Part shown: in pieces, positions 25,437-35,300 of the stretch
How the letters are laid out: each line of letters starts with the position of its first letter
How positions within the stretch are numbered: position 1 is the first letter of the stretch
DNA from: Hymenobacter arizonensis
Lineage (GTDB): Bacteria; Bacteroidota; Bacteroidia; Cytophagales; Hymenobacteraceae
Reading direction: 5' to 3'
Length of the DNA: 64,000 nt
Assembly: GCF_900115775.1 (NCBI RefSeq)
Contig: NZ_FOXS01000001.1
Span: 868,001-932,000 of the forward strand
The notes under the pieces: generated by a model
What the model saw: the letters and a program-made list of their open reading frames with translations, nothing else
What the model was told of the DNA's origin: nothing
The model's database searches: none
Made by a program: the position numbers and the translations under genes

Positions 25437-26759
25437 TTAAGCGGGGCGCGCCGGAGCAAACAACTCCTCGACTTCTGCCACCACAAAGGTGCTTCCGCCG
25501 ATAAACACGACGTCCCGGGGTTCCGCGGCAGCGCGCGCAGCCGCCACAGCTGCCGCTACCGAGCCGTAAGCCATGCCACTCAAGCCCAACGCTAAGGCTT
25601 GTTGGGCTAAGTCCTGAGCAGGCAAGGCCCGGGGAATATTGGCTGCACAAAAATAGTAGGTGGCCGCTGCCGGCAGCAGCTCCAACATGGCCGCAACGTC
25701 TTTGTCCTGCACTGCCCCTACCACCATATGGAGGCGCTTATACTCCAACCGCTGCAACTGCGCCATCACCAGCCGCAGGCCGGCGGTGTTATGGCCCGTG
25801 TCGCACACCACCAGCGGCTGCCGCCCAATAATGCTCCAGCGCCCGCGCAAGCCGGTGAGCTGGCTTACCTGCCGCAGACCAGTACGCACCGCAGCATCCG
25901 TGATGTGAAAACCTTGGGCCCGAAGCTCGTCCAGGGTAGCTAGCACGCCGGGCAGGTTAAACTGCTGGTAGTCACCTGGGAGGCCCAGTTCTGCATTTGG
26001 CAAATACGGCCGGCCGTGCTGCGTCACGACCAAGGGGCGCAGGCCCGTTTCGGGCTCAGGCTCGGCGGTAAACTTAGTCTCATATATCTGGTCAGCAAAA
26101 ACCAAGTGAGCCAGCTTGCCCGCGGCCTCGCGCTTAAAAACCTCAGCTACTTCCGGCTGGGTTTGGCTAACTACTACCGGCACTCCAGCTTTGATAATGC
26201 CAGCTTTCTCACCCGCTATTTCAGGCAGCGTGTTGCCCAGCAGCGCTTGGTGGTCGAGGCTGATGTTGGTGATGAGCGAAACCAGCGGGGTGATGATATT
26301 AGTGGAGTCAAGGCGGCCGCCCAGGCCAACCTCCACAATGGCAATGTCCACGCGCTGCTCGGCAAAGTAGTTATATGCCAGGGCCACGCACATCTCGAAA
26401 AACGAAGGCTGCACTTGCTCAAACAACGGCCGCCAGCGGGCTACCCACGCCACCAGATAGTCAGGTGCTAGTTCCTGGCCATTCACGCGAATGCGTTCGG
26501 TAAATTCACGCAGATGCGGCGAGGTATACAACCCCACCTTGTAGCCCGCCGCCTGCAACACCGCCGCCAGCAGATGCGAGCTGCTGCCCTTGCCATTGGT
26601 GCCGGCCACGTGCACACTGCGAAACTCCCGCTCCGGATTGCCCAGGGCCTCTGCCAGCGCTAGGGTGTTGCCCAGCCCTTTTTTGAAACCTGCTGCGCCC
26701 ACCCGCTGGAACATGGGCAACTGCTCGTAGAGGTAGGCCAGCGTTTCAGAATAGGTCAA
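25437..26759 (-). CDS. folC: Bifunctional folylpolyglutamate synthase / dihydrofolate synthase
   Basis: FolC adds glutamate to dihydropteroate and folates. The Mur-ligase ATP loop is VAGTNGKGSSSHLLAAVLQA, followed by GLYTSPHLREFTERIRVNG, VEVGLGGRLDSTNI, and the C-domain motif VCDTGHNTAGL. The 440-residue length is typical. It lies upstream of trmB and downstream of the terminator closing the tonB gene. Confidence 0.95.
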   Translation of the reverse strand: MTYSETLAYLYEQLPMFQRVGAAGFKKGLGNTLALAEALGNPEREFRSVHVAGTNGKGSSSHLLAAVLQAAGYKVGLYTSPHLREFTERIRVNGQELAPDYLVAWVARWRPLFEQVQPSFFEMCVALAYNYFAEQRVDIAIVEVGLGGRLDSTNIITPLVSLITNISLDHQALLGNTLPEIAGEKAGIIKAGVPVVVSQTQPEVAEVFKREAAGKLAHLVFADQIYETKFTAEPEPETGLRPLVVTQHGRPYLPNAELGLPGDYQQFNLPGVLATLDELRAQGFHITDAAVRTGLRQVSQLTGLRGRWSIIGRQPLVVCDTGHNTAGLRLVMAQLQRLEYKRLHMVVGAVQDKDVAAMLELLPAAATYYFCAANIPRALPAQDLAQQALALGLSGMAYGSVAAAVAAARAAAEPRDVVFIGGSTFVVAEVEELFAPARPA

Positions 26760-26820
26760 GGCTACAGGGATTGTATGAGATTGGAATCCACAAATTAACG
26801 GCTCTCCGGCCTCAACTCAG

Positions 26821-26858
26821 CAAAAAGCCCCGCGGACTGCTTGGCAGACCACGGGGCT
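26821..26858 (-). terminator. Terminator of the tonB-exbBD transcript
   Basis: AGCCCCGTGG and CCGCGGGGCT (minus strand) form the stem, followed by TTTTTG. Located between the TonB-like gene and folC. Confidence 0.8.
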
Positions 26859-26878
26859 CAGACTGGTTCTCAGTGAGA

Positions 26879-27760
26879 TTATCGTACGGTGAATCTAAAA
26901 GTATAAAATCCGGTAGCTCCCCCCGCAGCGCTGTTGGTCTTGATAAAATTGGCATCAAGCAGCTTGTCGCGGCAGAGTTTCTCCTGAGCACTGGATACGT
27001 TGCCCGATACTTTGGACACCGACTCTACTTCGCCATCAGACGAGATTCTAATTCTGAATCGAATCACGCCCGAGTTGTTGTCAATGGCTTCCACCACCGG
27101 CGTGCTTTCGAAACGCCATCCGCTCATTTCCAGGCCCCCGCTGCCGGGGCTGCTGCCGCTGCCACCGCTACCAGGTGCACCGTACAGGGCTTTGGCATCT
27201 AGCGAGCCGTTGGGGTCGCCTTGGTCGCCCACAGTACCGGGCCGGTCGCCGTTGTTGTTGCCCGTGGGGGTATTGCTGGTACCATTCACGCCGTTGCCGC
27301 CGCCAGTGGCGTTGCCATTGGGCGAATACGCGGCGGCTACTTTGCGGGCAGGCTTGGGCGCCACTTTCACTTCTTCCTTGCGCGGGGCCGGTGTCTCAAC
27401 TGGAGCTTCCGATACCGGGCTTTCCTCGGCGTCGCTGGTGATTATCTTCTCCTGAGCGGGCGGCGTGGGGTCGGGCGTAGCGGCGGCCACGGGGCGAGGC
27501 TGCGGGTCGGGGCTTGCAATAGGCGGGCGGCTATCTACACGGTTGGGCGAGTTGTTGGCCGTGGCCATGCTCTGCACGTCGCCAGACCCGGCCTCGTCGA
27601 TACCGTAGTTCAGCTCCACGCCATCGCCGCCCAGAGCCGCCAGCGGCGGATTGGGACCTTTGAAAAAGGTAAACATGAAGAACAGCAGCAGCAGCCCGTG
27701 GAGAATTAAGGTTCCAATCAGGCCCTCGCGGCGGTGCGGTTCTGGATAATCAATAGCCAT
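26879..27760 (-). CDS. TonB-like energy transducer
   Basis: Residues 15-35 (LIGTLILHGLLLLFFMFTFF) form the single inner-membrane anchor with a His, as in TonB. A long Pro/Gly/Asn-rich linker spans the periplasm, and the C-terminal 80 residues (GWRFESTPVVEAIDNNSG to FYTFRFTVR) are a TonB-type beta-alpha domain. Together with ExbB and ExbD encoded just upstream it should couple proton motive force to outer-membrane receptors such as the one at 20556. ATG 27760 (MAIDYPEPHRREG) is chosen; the upstream extension is not conserved. 293 residues. Confidence 0.88.
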   Translation of the reverse strand: MAIDYPEPHRREGLIGTLILHGLLLLFFMFTFFKGPNPPLAALGGDGVELNYGIDEAGSGDVQSMATANNSPNRVDSRPPIASPDPQPRPVAAATPDPTPPAQEKIITSDAEESPVSEAPVETPAPRKEEVKVAPKPARKVAAAYSPNGNATGGGNGVNGTSNTPTGNNNGDRPGTVGDQGDPNGSLDAKALYGAPGSGGSGSSPGSGGLEMSGWRFESTPVVEAIDNNSGVIRFRIRISSDGEVESVSKVSGNVSSAQEKLCRDKLLDANFIKTNSAAGGATGFYTFRFTVR

Positions 27761-27918
27761 CTTGGGGTACTGAGGTGATGGAATTTTGATGCTATTAAGA
27801 AGTAACGATGCAGAACGCAGGGAGTTCAAAACCCAATAGAAACGCACATTTGGCTACAACAAGAACTTTATGCCGAGCGCAACGAAGCAGCTTCTCTTAG
27901 GGCCTTAGCCTCTTGTTG

Positions 27919-28338
27919 TTATTTGCCAGCTGCTTGCTGGGCCTGGGTGGCCATCACCATCTTCAACTTTAGGCGGTTGCCGATTTCCAGAATGTCAACC
28001 AGCTTCTGCACATTCAGCGAGTTGTCTACGCGCAGCACCACGGTGGGCTGTTCCGTGGTGGGTACGGTGCCAATCAGCGCCACCAACTCCGGCTCTACCG
28101 AAGCGGGATTGACAGGCTTCTTATTGACGAAATAGGTACCTGCTGCATCCACCGAAACGGTAATGGGCTGCTTCATCACCTGCTTGCTCGAGCGGGCATT
28201 GGGCAACAGAAGCTTGATAACGTTGGGGTTTACCAGCGTGGAGGCAATCAGGAAGAACAACATCAGAAAGAACATGATGTCGTTCATGGCCCCAGTCTCG
28301 ACGTGTGACGTGAGGCGACGGCGGCGGGAAAGATTCAT
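27919..28338 (-). CDS. exbD: ExbD/TolR biopolymer transport protein
   Basis: From ATG 28338 (MNLSRRRRLTSHVETGAMND) the 139-residue product has one membrane span (IMFFLMLFFLIASTLV), with the proton-path Asp just before it in the GAMNDIMFF segment, and a periplasmic domain ending QKLVDILEIGNRLKLKMVMA. This is the standard ExbD layout. exbB lies upstream, the TonB-like gene downstream. Confidence 0.92.
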   Translation of the reverse strand: MNLSRRRRLTSHVETGAMNDIMFFLMLFFLIASTLVNPNVIKLLLPNARSSKQVMKQPITVSVDAAGTYFVNKKPVNPASVEPELVALIGTVPTTEQPTVVLRVDNSLNVQKLVDILEIGNRLKLKMVMATQAQQAAGK

Positions 28339-28341
28339 TGG

Positions 28342-28414
28342 TTGATGTGCTAGGGGCTTGATGTGCAAATGTGCTGAAGGCTGACAAATAATAGCATCAG
28401 CACTTCAGCACATT
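28342..28414. repeat. Mosaic repeat of GATGTGC / ATGTGCTGAAG words
   Basis: TTGATGTGC occurs twice (28342 and 28358). AATGTGCTGAAGGCTGA (28368-28384) pairs with TCAGCACTTCAGCACATT (28397-28414) with one unpaired base. It fills the gap between exbB and exbD. Confidence 0.7.
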
Positions 28415-28433
28415 AATAAATTCAGCACCCATT

Positions 28434-29129
28434 TTAGTTGTCCTGAAGAATGTCCATGAACTCGATAGCCGAGTTTTCCATCCGGAACACCATGCGCTCT
28501 ACCAAGATGCTCAGCCAGTGGTAGCCCACGTGGGCAATGATACCCACTATCAGACCCGTTGCGGAGGTAACCAACTTCACATACAAGCCGTCGGCTACCT
28601 GCGGAATGCCGAACTCTTTCGTAGCCGCAATGGAGTAGAAAATCTTGATAACCCCGATGATAGTACCAACGAAACCCAGCATGGGCGCAATGCCAGCAAT
28701 GATGCCGAGGATGCTGATGTTCTTTTCGAGGCGGGCAATTTCAATCTTGCCGACGTTTTCAACGCTGGTTTCAATCTCTTTCAGGGGCAGGCCGATGCGG
28801 CGAAGGCCTTTTTCTACCATTCGGGCCAGTGGCGAAGCCGTTTGGGCGCAAAGCAATTTGGCCCCGGCCAAGTCGCCTTTCACCATCAGCGAACGGATGC
28901 CGTTCATGAACGACTCTGGGTTGCCGGCGGCGCGGCGAATGGTGAAGTAGCGCTCAATAATAATGTAAACCGAAACCAGGGAGAGCGCCAGCAGGGGAAC
29001 CATTATCAAGCCCCCGCGCAGGATTAAGTCAATAACTGGGACGTCGGACTGAACTATCGGAGCATCGGAAACAGCGGTATTTACAGTATCGGCCGCAGCA
29101 GCGGCAATTTGCAAGAGGAATGCGGACAT
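28434..29129 (-). CDS. exbB: ExbB/TolQ/MotA-family proton channel protein
   Basis: From ATG 29129 (MSAFLLQIAAAAADTVN) the product has 231 residues. The first span is LILRGGLIMVPLLALSLVSV; spans two and three are in ISILGIIAGIAPMLGFVGTI and the VTSATGLIVGIIAHVGYHWL segment, where the conserved Thr lies. It should form the pentameric channel with ExbD. The preceding SPOR gene ends 8 bases upstream, so the two are translationally close. Confidence 0.92.
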   Translation of the reverse strand: MSAFLLQIAAAAADTVNTAVSDAPIVQSDVPVIDLILRGGLIMVPLLALSLVSVYIIIERYFTIRRAAGNPESFMNGIRSLMVKGDLAGAKLLCAQTASPLARMVEKGLRRIGLPLKEIETSVENVGKIEIARLEKNISILGIIAGIAPMLGFVGTIIGVIKIFYSIAATKEFGIPQVADGLYVKLVTSATGLIVGIIAHVGYHWLSILVERMVFRMENSAIEFMDILQDN

Positions 29130-29137
29130 GCTAGGGG

Positions 29138-30382
29138 TTAAAATTTCAAAGTATTGTAATCGCAACGCGTGGTGATGCGCAGGCGCTGGGCCTCACGTTG
29201 GGCCGAAGCCAGGTCGGGGTAATCACCAGCCGTGAGACGAAACAGCCGGCTGCCGGGGTGCGGCAGAATGATATAAGAGGCATGTCCGGTGCGAGCCAAG
29301 GTCTGACGGCCCTTTTCCGCGCCATTCAGGCTGCGATAAGCACCAGCAATGACATAATAACGACCGGTCCGATTTTTAATTGTAGTCGAGCTTACTTCAG
29401 CAGGCTTAGCGGTTTTGGCAGCCACTACTGCCTTAGCTACGGCCGGAGCGGTAGCTGCCGCCGGCTTGGTGGCTGCAACCGGTGCAGCTTCAATGGGCGA
29501 GGACGCCGCAGGCTTCTCGGTTGTAAATGCCACCGCTGGCTCAGTAGCGACTGTGGCAGGTGCTGCCACAAGGGCTTCCGGCTTAATAGCTGCACTGGTT
29601 TCTTCAGGAACTACGGCAGCAGGCTGCGTCTCAACCTGCGGAACAGGCGTAGTGGCAGGCGTTTCCAATGGAGTCATGCCTTCGGTGGCCGCGGGGCTGC
29701 CATGCCCTACAAAGTCATGCTGACCCAACGTAGCTTGTTGCACCTCGGTAATGGCCGGCGCTGGGCGCGCCTGTGCCCACTCCAGCTGCGGCAGTTGCTT
29801 CTGCCAGGTCGTGGGCAGGGCCCCTATCTGGTAGTTGACCAGCAAAACCAGGCCCACGGCTGCAGCCACCAGCCCTCCTGGTACCAAGCGCGCCCACCGC
29901 GAACGGCGGGTGGCGGCCCCACGCAAAGCAGGTTGCGGGCTCTTGGCGCGCGAATCCGTAGCGCGCACAGGGCGGGCGGCCAGCTCTGGCAAACCAAAGG
30001 CCGAAGCCAGCAAGTTATCGGTACCCGTGTATTCAAAAGCTAGGCCGCGGCCCACGGCCCGGCGAAAGATTCCAACGCCCGGCAATTCGGTCCGATTGGT
30101 TTCCTCCAATTCGCGCTGCAAACCGGCCACGGCGGTACGCACGGCTTCCCGGGCCTGCGCAATCGACACCCCCAGGTGCTGGCTCAACGCATCTACCAGC
30201 AAGCCGTCGTTGCGGGTCAGGGCCTGGTTAAAGGCCACGAGCTTGGTTGGCGGACTCAGCGCTTGCCGGCCGGGCTGGGCACGAGCCGGCGACACATCGG
30301 CCACAAGTCCCCCAAAGTCCGGAATTATCACACAGTCGTGGTCGCGGAGCAGGGGGCGGATGTGGTCGGCTAAGTGCAGCAT
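29138..30382 (-). CDS. Membrane protein with HU/CCDC81-like N-domain and C-terminal SPOR domain
   Basis: Residues 1-135 (LADHIRPLLRDHDCVIIPDF then GGLVAD..., ELPGVGIFRRAVGRGLAFEY) form the CCDC81-like bacterial HU domains typical of Bacteroidota SPOR proteins. A membrane span lies around residue 180 (LVPGGLVAAAVGLVLLVNYQ). A Pro/Ala/Thr-rich linker of about 110 residues leads to a SPOR domain (GRYYVIAGAYRSLNGAEKGR to YPDLASAQREAQRLR), which binds denuded septal peptidoglycan. The architecture suggests a link between cytoplasm (DNA or protein) and the cell-division wall. It is encoded directly upstream of exbB. Confidence 0.85.
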   Translation of the reverse strand: MLHLADHIRPLLRDHDCVIIPDFGGLVADVSPARAQPGRQALSPPTKLVAFNQALTRNDGLLVDALSQHLGVSIAQAREAVRTAVAGLQRELEETNRTELPGVGIFRRAVGRGLAFEYTGTDNLLASAFGLPELAARPVRATDSRAKSPQPALRGAATRRSRWARLVPGGLVAAAVGLVLLVNYQIGALPTTWQKQLPQLEWAQARPAPAITEVQQATLGQHDFVGHGSPAATEGMTPLETPATTPVPQVETQPAAVVPEETSAAIKPEALVAAPATVATEPAVAFTTEKPAASSPIEAAPVAATKPAAATAPAVAKAVVAAKTAKPAEVSSTTIKNRTGRYYVIAGAYRSLNGAEKGRQTLARTGHASYIILPHPGSRLFRLTAGDYPDLASAQREAQRLRITTRCDYNTLKF

Positions 30383-30487
30383 ATCGGTTTTATATAATCA
30401 ATGTTGAGCTATATGCTTAGCGAAGCGTCTGAATGTCAGAAGCCTGAATAACGCACACGTCACTCAGCATTCAACAAGCAGACCTTC

Positions 30488-32308
30488 CTAAAACATATAA
30501 GTAGCCCCACCAATCACGTTGACGCCCTTCACCGGATAACCGTAGAAGCGCTGGTACGAACGATTGGCGAGGTTATTACCCATTACAAAGATGGATATTT
30601 TTGGCGTAATGCGGTAATCGGCCCGCAGGTTTAAATCGACAATGGGGTCGGTGGCGCGATAAAAATCCGGCACCCGCGCCTCGCCCGGGTTCGACGCCGG
30701 CCGGTAGCTAATACCGTAGCTCGCGGCGTAGAAATAGCCCTCCAGGCCCAGCATCAGCTTGTCGAACACGTTGTAAGTACCGAACACCGTGCCTTGGAAC
30801 TCGGGACGGTGAAAGGGCTGCGGCAGATTGCGCAAGGCGTATTTGTTGAAATCAATTCGCGAGCCGAGACGGAATTTCTCAGCTGCGCTGTAAAGTACCT
30901 CGCCGTGAATGTTCAAAACACCGGTCGCATTCTGGTCATATACCAGGTCGAACTTGGTGGGGTCGACGGGGTTGTTTAGGTAGAAATACAGGTTGCGGTC
31001 GCGGGCGTAGGTGGCGCGGGCGTTAAGCTCAAGGCCGCGGGCGGGCGTGGAAGTAAAGCCGGCATAGATGGTGGGGCCGCGGTGAGTATCGGCCACGTTC
31101 AGGCCGCGGTTGAGCCATGGGTTTTCGGTGCTCAGGTCGTAGCGAGTCACGCGCTGCAGGGCACCGCCCAGACCCGCATACAGCATGAACTTCTCGGGCT
31201 CAACAGTATAGCCCAGCCGCACAGCCGGATACACCACGCCCCGGCTTACGTTGGTGGTGGTGTCCGACGAATAGCCCAGGGTAGCGCCCACGGTGAAGGC
31301 TATTCGCTTCTTGATGAACTCATAAGCCGGCGTTGCCTGAATAAAGGTGCGATTGCGCGTCTGGGTGTTATCGGGTGCGGGTTGCGGCCGATTGCCGGGG
31401 GCAATGTCCTTCTCCGAAATAAAGGAGGCGTCGGTGGTCACGGTGATGCGGCTGGCATCGCCCAGGGCGTAGCCCACTTTGGCATTTACCATCACGTTGT
31501 TTTCCTGCGCGTCAAACATGTCGCCCCAATAGCGGTAGCCCAGGCTGGCATCGTACGTCAGCACCTGGTCGGGGGCGCGGTTGTGCGCATAGGCTTTCAC
31601 ACCAAAGCGCTTGAATATTTGCTTGATGCTTTCCGTTTCCGGCCGCACAGTGGGTTCGGGCTGGTTGGCGGCCCGTTCGTAGCCGTAGAAGTTGTACCGC
31701 TCGCGGCCAAAGTCCAGCGCGGCGCCAAATGCAGCCGTGCCCCGGTACAGCTCGCCCATCAGGCGGGCACTGGACTCGGAAACCCCTGAATTTTTACCAT
31801 CAACCGGCCCCGTCTGGGAACTGACGTGCTTGATGTCGAGTCCGTAAGAATGGTCGGTGTTGCGGGTGCTGTGGAAATAACCGCGACCGTAAAACGTACC
31901 GTAGTTACCCAAGCCCGCTTTCAAGAAGTTGCCGGTAAGGGGCGTAAGCTCTTCGCTGCGGATGGTCAGCACCTTTACCGAGGGGTTCAGGCGGTCGGCT
32001 GGCAAGCGGAAATCGGGAAAAGTGTAAGCGACTTTCCGTTCGGTTGGGGGTGGCTCCGGCAGCTTGATTTTATCGAAGTTGCGCGTGGCTTCAGGCAGCT
32101 GGTTTACCCGCTCCTTCACAATCTCGATTTCGGCTTCTTCAATCTTACCCGTGGTGCGGGGCTTGGTGGGCTGGGCCACAGCAGTGGGCGCAACGCCTCC
32201 TACCAAAGCGGCGACCAATACCAACCCAGCCACCGCACTAGAGCCTTGGCGCACCAGCGGCTTATATTTTACTAAGGACAAACGCTTCATCAGCAATCGA
32301 TTATTCAT
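30488..32308 (-). CDS. Outer-membrane beta-barrel protein (TonB-receptor-like barrel without plug)
   Basis: A signal peptide (SAVAGLVLVAALVGGVAPTA, cleavage near AVAQ) and a series of alternating amphipathic strands (YGTFYGRGYFHSTRNTDHSY, RGLELNARATYARDRNLYFY) indicate an outer-membrane barrel of about 500 residues. The C-terminus GVNVIGGATYMF ends in Phe as barrels do. No plug motif or TonB box is clear; residues 35-115 are a short periplasmic part. It lies 18 bases downstream of the large TPR gene and upstream of the SPOR gene. 606 residues. Confidence 0.8.
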   Translation of the reverse strand: MNNRLLMKRLSLVKYKPLVRQGSSAVAGLVLVAALVGGVAPTAVAQPTKPRTTGKIEEAEIEIVKERVNQLPEATRNFDKIKLPEPPPTERKVAYTFPDFRLPADRLNPSVKVLTIRSEELTPLTGNFLKAGLGNYGTFYGRGYFHSTRNTDHSYGLDIKHVSSQTGPVDGKNSGVSESSARLMGELYRGTAAFGAALDFGRERYNFYGYERAANQPEPTVRPETESIKQIFKRFGVKAYAHNRAPDQVLTYDASLGYRYWGDMFDAQENNVMVNAKVGYALGDASRITVTTDASFISEKDIAPGNRPQPAPDNTQTRNRTFIQATPAYEFIKKRIAFTVGATLGYSSDTTTNVSRGVVYPAVRLGYTVEPEKFMLYAGLGGALQRVTRYDLSTENPWLNRGLNVADTHRGPTIYAGFTSTPARGLELNARATYARDRNLYFYLNNPVDPTKFDLVYDQNATGVLNIHGEVLYSAAEKFRLGSRIDFNKYALRNLPQPFHRPEFQGTVFGTYNVFDKLMLGLEGYFYAASYGISYRPASNPGEARVPDFYRATDPIVDLNLRADYRITPKISIFVMGNNLANRSYQRFYGYPVKGVNVIGGATYMF

Positions 32309-32326
32309 TGAGAAACTACGCTGAAC

Positions 32327-35300
32327 TTAGCGCTGGGAGTCGGCCTCGGTGGGCGCAATGGAATTGCCCTGCACATTGGTGCGGGGCGCAGCGGCTTTAC
32401 CTTTGGTGGGGGCCGGCGTAGGAGCCGCCTTGCCTGGAGCTGGGGCGGCGGGGGTTTTGGCAGGGGCTTTCGTGGGGGCAGTTTTGGGCGCGGCGGGCTC
32501 CGGAGTTTCGTCGGGCTGGTCAGCCCCCAGGGCTTTGAGGCGCTGCTTGGCTCCGGCCACAATTTCGGCCACCGGGAAATTATTGTCGATGATGGAGTTG
32601 AGCGTGCCCCGCGCCTGGAAATTGTCGCCTTGCGCGGCGTAGGCGTCGGCTACCAGCAGAAAAGCCCGGCCCTGCCACAACGTGTAGCTGCTGAAGCTAG
32701 AGTTTACCTTCAGAGCGGCTGCGATAGCTTCTTCGTTTTTCTTCTGCTTAAAAAGCGTCTCGGCCAGGTAATACTGAGCTTCGGCCCCGTTCACGTCGTT
32801 GGGTGCAGCGGCAGCAGCGGCGGCCAGTTCCGTGACGGCTTGGTCGAGGCTACCGGCCCGGTAGCTGGCTTTGCCCATGTAAAGCAATGCAGCGTTGGTA
32901 GCATTGGCCGTGGCGCCGGCTTGCGTGCGTAAGTCTTCGGCCACGCGGCGGGTGCCGGGGTAGTCGCCGCTTTCATACAGGCTGCGCATCTGGCCCAGGG
33001 TGGCGTTGGCTACTTCGCGCCGGTTGGTGCTGGAGGTACGCAGTCGCTCGTAGTACTTCGCCGATTCCGAGTAGTTCTTATGCTCAAACTCCAGGTCGGC
33101 CAAACGGCCCACGGCGCGGTTGAGGAACTCGCTCTTGCCTTCCGTCACCACCTCGCGCAGGCGGGTCAGGCCTTGCTGTTTGTCGCCGGTTTTCAGGTAG
33201 GAGTCAGCCAGGAAGAAACGAGCGTCGGGCCCCAAGGCCGTTTGCGGATACTGCTTCAAGTACGACTCCAGACGTATGATGGCAGGCTTATATTTCTCAG
33301 CTAGATACAAAGACTTAGCCGCTTCGAACTCGACACTTTCCGTAGCCTTGCTGTCCGGGTTTTGCGCTTTAAAAGAAGCCAGTGCAGCATCAAACTCCTC
33401 GGTCCGGCCCAGCGCCGCCAAGCTTTCCTGCATGCTGTAGAGAGCCTGCGAAGCGGCTTCACTGCGGGGAAAATTTGTGAGTACCCGCTGGAAATCGGCC
33501 ACGGCTTTTTCCTGCTGCTGCAGGTTGGCGTACGACACCCCGCGCTTTTGCAGGGCCTGGGGCAAGAGCGGACTGTTGGGCCGGTTATCAATGAGGCGCG
33601 AGAAGCCTGTTGCGGCGGGCTGATACTCGCCCGCTTCAAAGGACAGTTGTGCCTGCTGAAACACGGCCTCCTCGGCATAGCGGGAATTCGGGTTGGTTTT
33701 CAGCAGCGACGCCAGGGTATTAGTGGCTTCGTCGCGCCGGCCCATCAGGCCCAAGGTTCGGCCCTTTTGATAATAAGCGAAGTCCTTATCGGCGGCGTTA
33801 GCCGTTATTACCTTGTCGTAGAGCTCCAGCGCTTGCGGGTAGCTTTTCGCAACGTAATAAGTATCTGCCAGGCGCAGGGTAGCGTCGTGGTAGTTGGGGT
33901 CCGAGGGCTTGGCCGATTTGTCGCTCACGTACGCCTGAAACTGCGGCCGGGCGCGGTCGTATTGCTTGGTGTTGTAGTAGGCGTAGCCTAGCCCGTAGCG
34001 GGCTTTCTGCTCAAATTCTGTTTCCTCGGCGCTCACCCCACCGCGCCGGGTCGAGCGCTCCGCCGCCGTATAGGCCTTGATGGCGTCGGGGTACTGCTGG
34101 CCTACGCTGTAGATTTCGCCGCGCAGCACCTGCGCTGCCGCCCGCAACGCGTCGTCGGAAGGATATTTCAACGACTTGTCCAGTAGCGGCAGGGCCGCGC
34201 CGTAGTTGCCGTTGTTGTAAAGCGTAGCCGCCTGCGAGTACGCCACGCGCTGGTAAGTCGCGTTCAGCTTCTCACTGCGTTCGTCGAGGCCTTCGAGGTA
34301 AGCCAGCGCTTGCGAGAAGTCGGTAGAGGCCAGAAAGCTGGTGCTCAACAATTCATCCACCGTAGGCTGATTGGCTGAGCGGGGAAACTTCTTGCTGAAG
34401 TCGCGCAGCACCGCAATTACCTCCGGCAGGTTGCCCTGCTCGTACTGCACTTGCCCAAGCTTGAGCGTGGCATTTTCCGTAATCTGTTTGTCAAAGGAGC
34501 CCTGCCGCGCCGCTTCAAAGGCCGTTACCGCCTGCGGCTTTTGATTGGCCTGCACGTAGCTCAAGCCCAAATGGTAAGCGGCGTTCTGCCCCAGGGAATC
34601 GCGCTGCACGGCCACGTTGCGCAAGCCAGCAATAGCCCCCTTGAAGTCGCCCATCTTGTAATTGGCGAAGCCAATTTTGTACTGCAGCTTCGGCTCGATT
34701 TTGCCTTTCTGAATGGCGGCGTAGCGGTCGAAATACTCGGCCGCTTCCTTGTAGTTTTCTTTCTGGTAAAATGCGTCCCCCACCAGCAGCTGAATTTCGG
34801 CAGAGTTTTGGGGCGGTGGCGTGTTTTTCAGCGCGGCCGTCGCGTAGCTGATGAGGCCATCGTAGTCGCCCTCCCGGTAATAAATCTGGGAGAGAATAGC
34901 GGGTACTACGGGCTTATAAGCGTCGTTCTGCTCGGCTACGGCCAAGTCGGTGCGAGCGCCGGCAAAGTCGCCGGCCCGGTAGGCCAGGTAGCCAGCGTAG
35001 TACGAACTGGAGTATTTAAACTGGCTGGGCACCTGTTTGCTGCGGTCAAACAGCAAGCGGGCTTTCTCGTAGTCTTTTTGCTCAAAATAGCTGTACGCCA
35101 GCTTGAAGTCGGACTCGGCTCGCTGCTCGTTGCTGAGGTTGTCGGGTGCTACCTTTTGCAGGTAGCGAATGGACGCCTCGTAGTTTTTCTGGTCGAAGTA
35201 GAATTTGCCCAGCTCGAAATAGGCGACCGCAGAGCGCGGATGCGCCGGATGCTGCTCGGCAAAGGCCAAAATCAGCCCTTCCGCATCGGGATGCAACAGG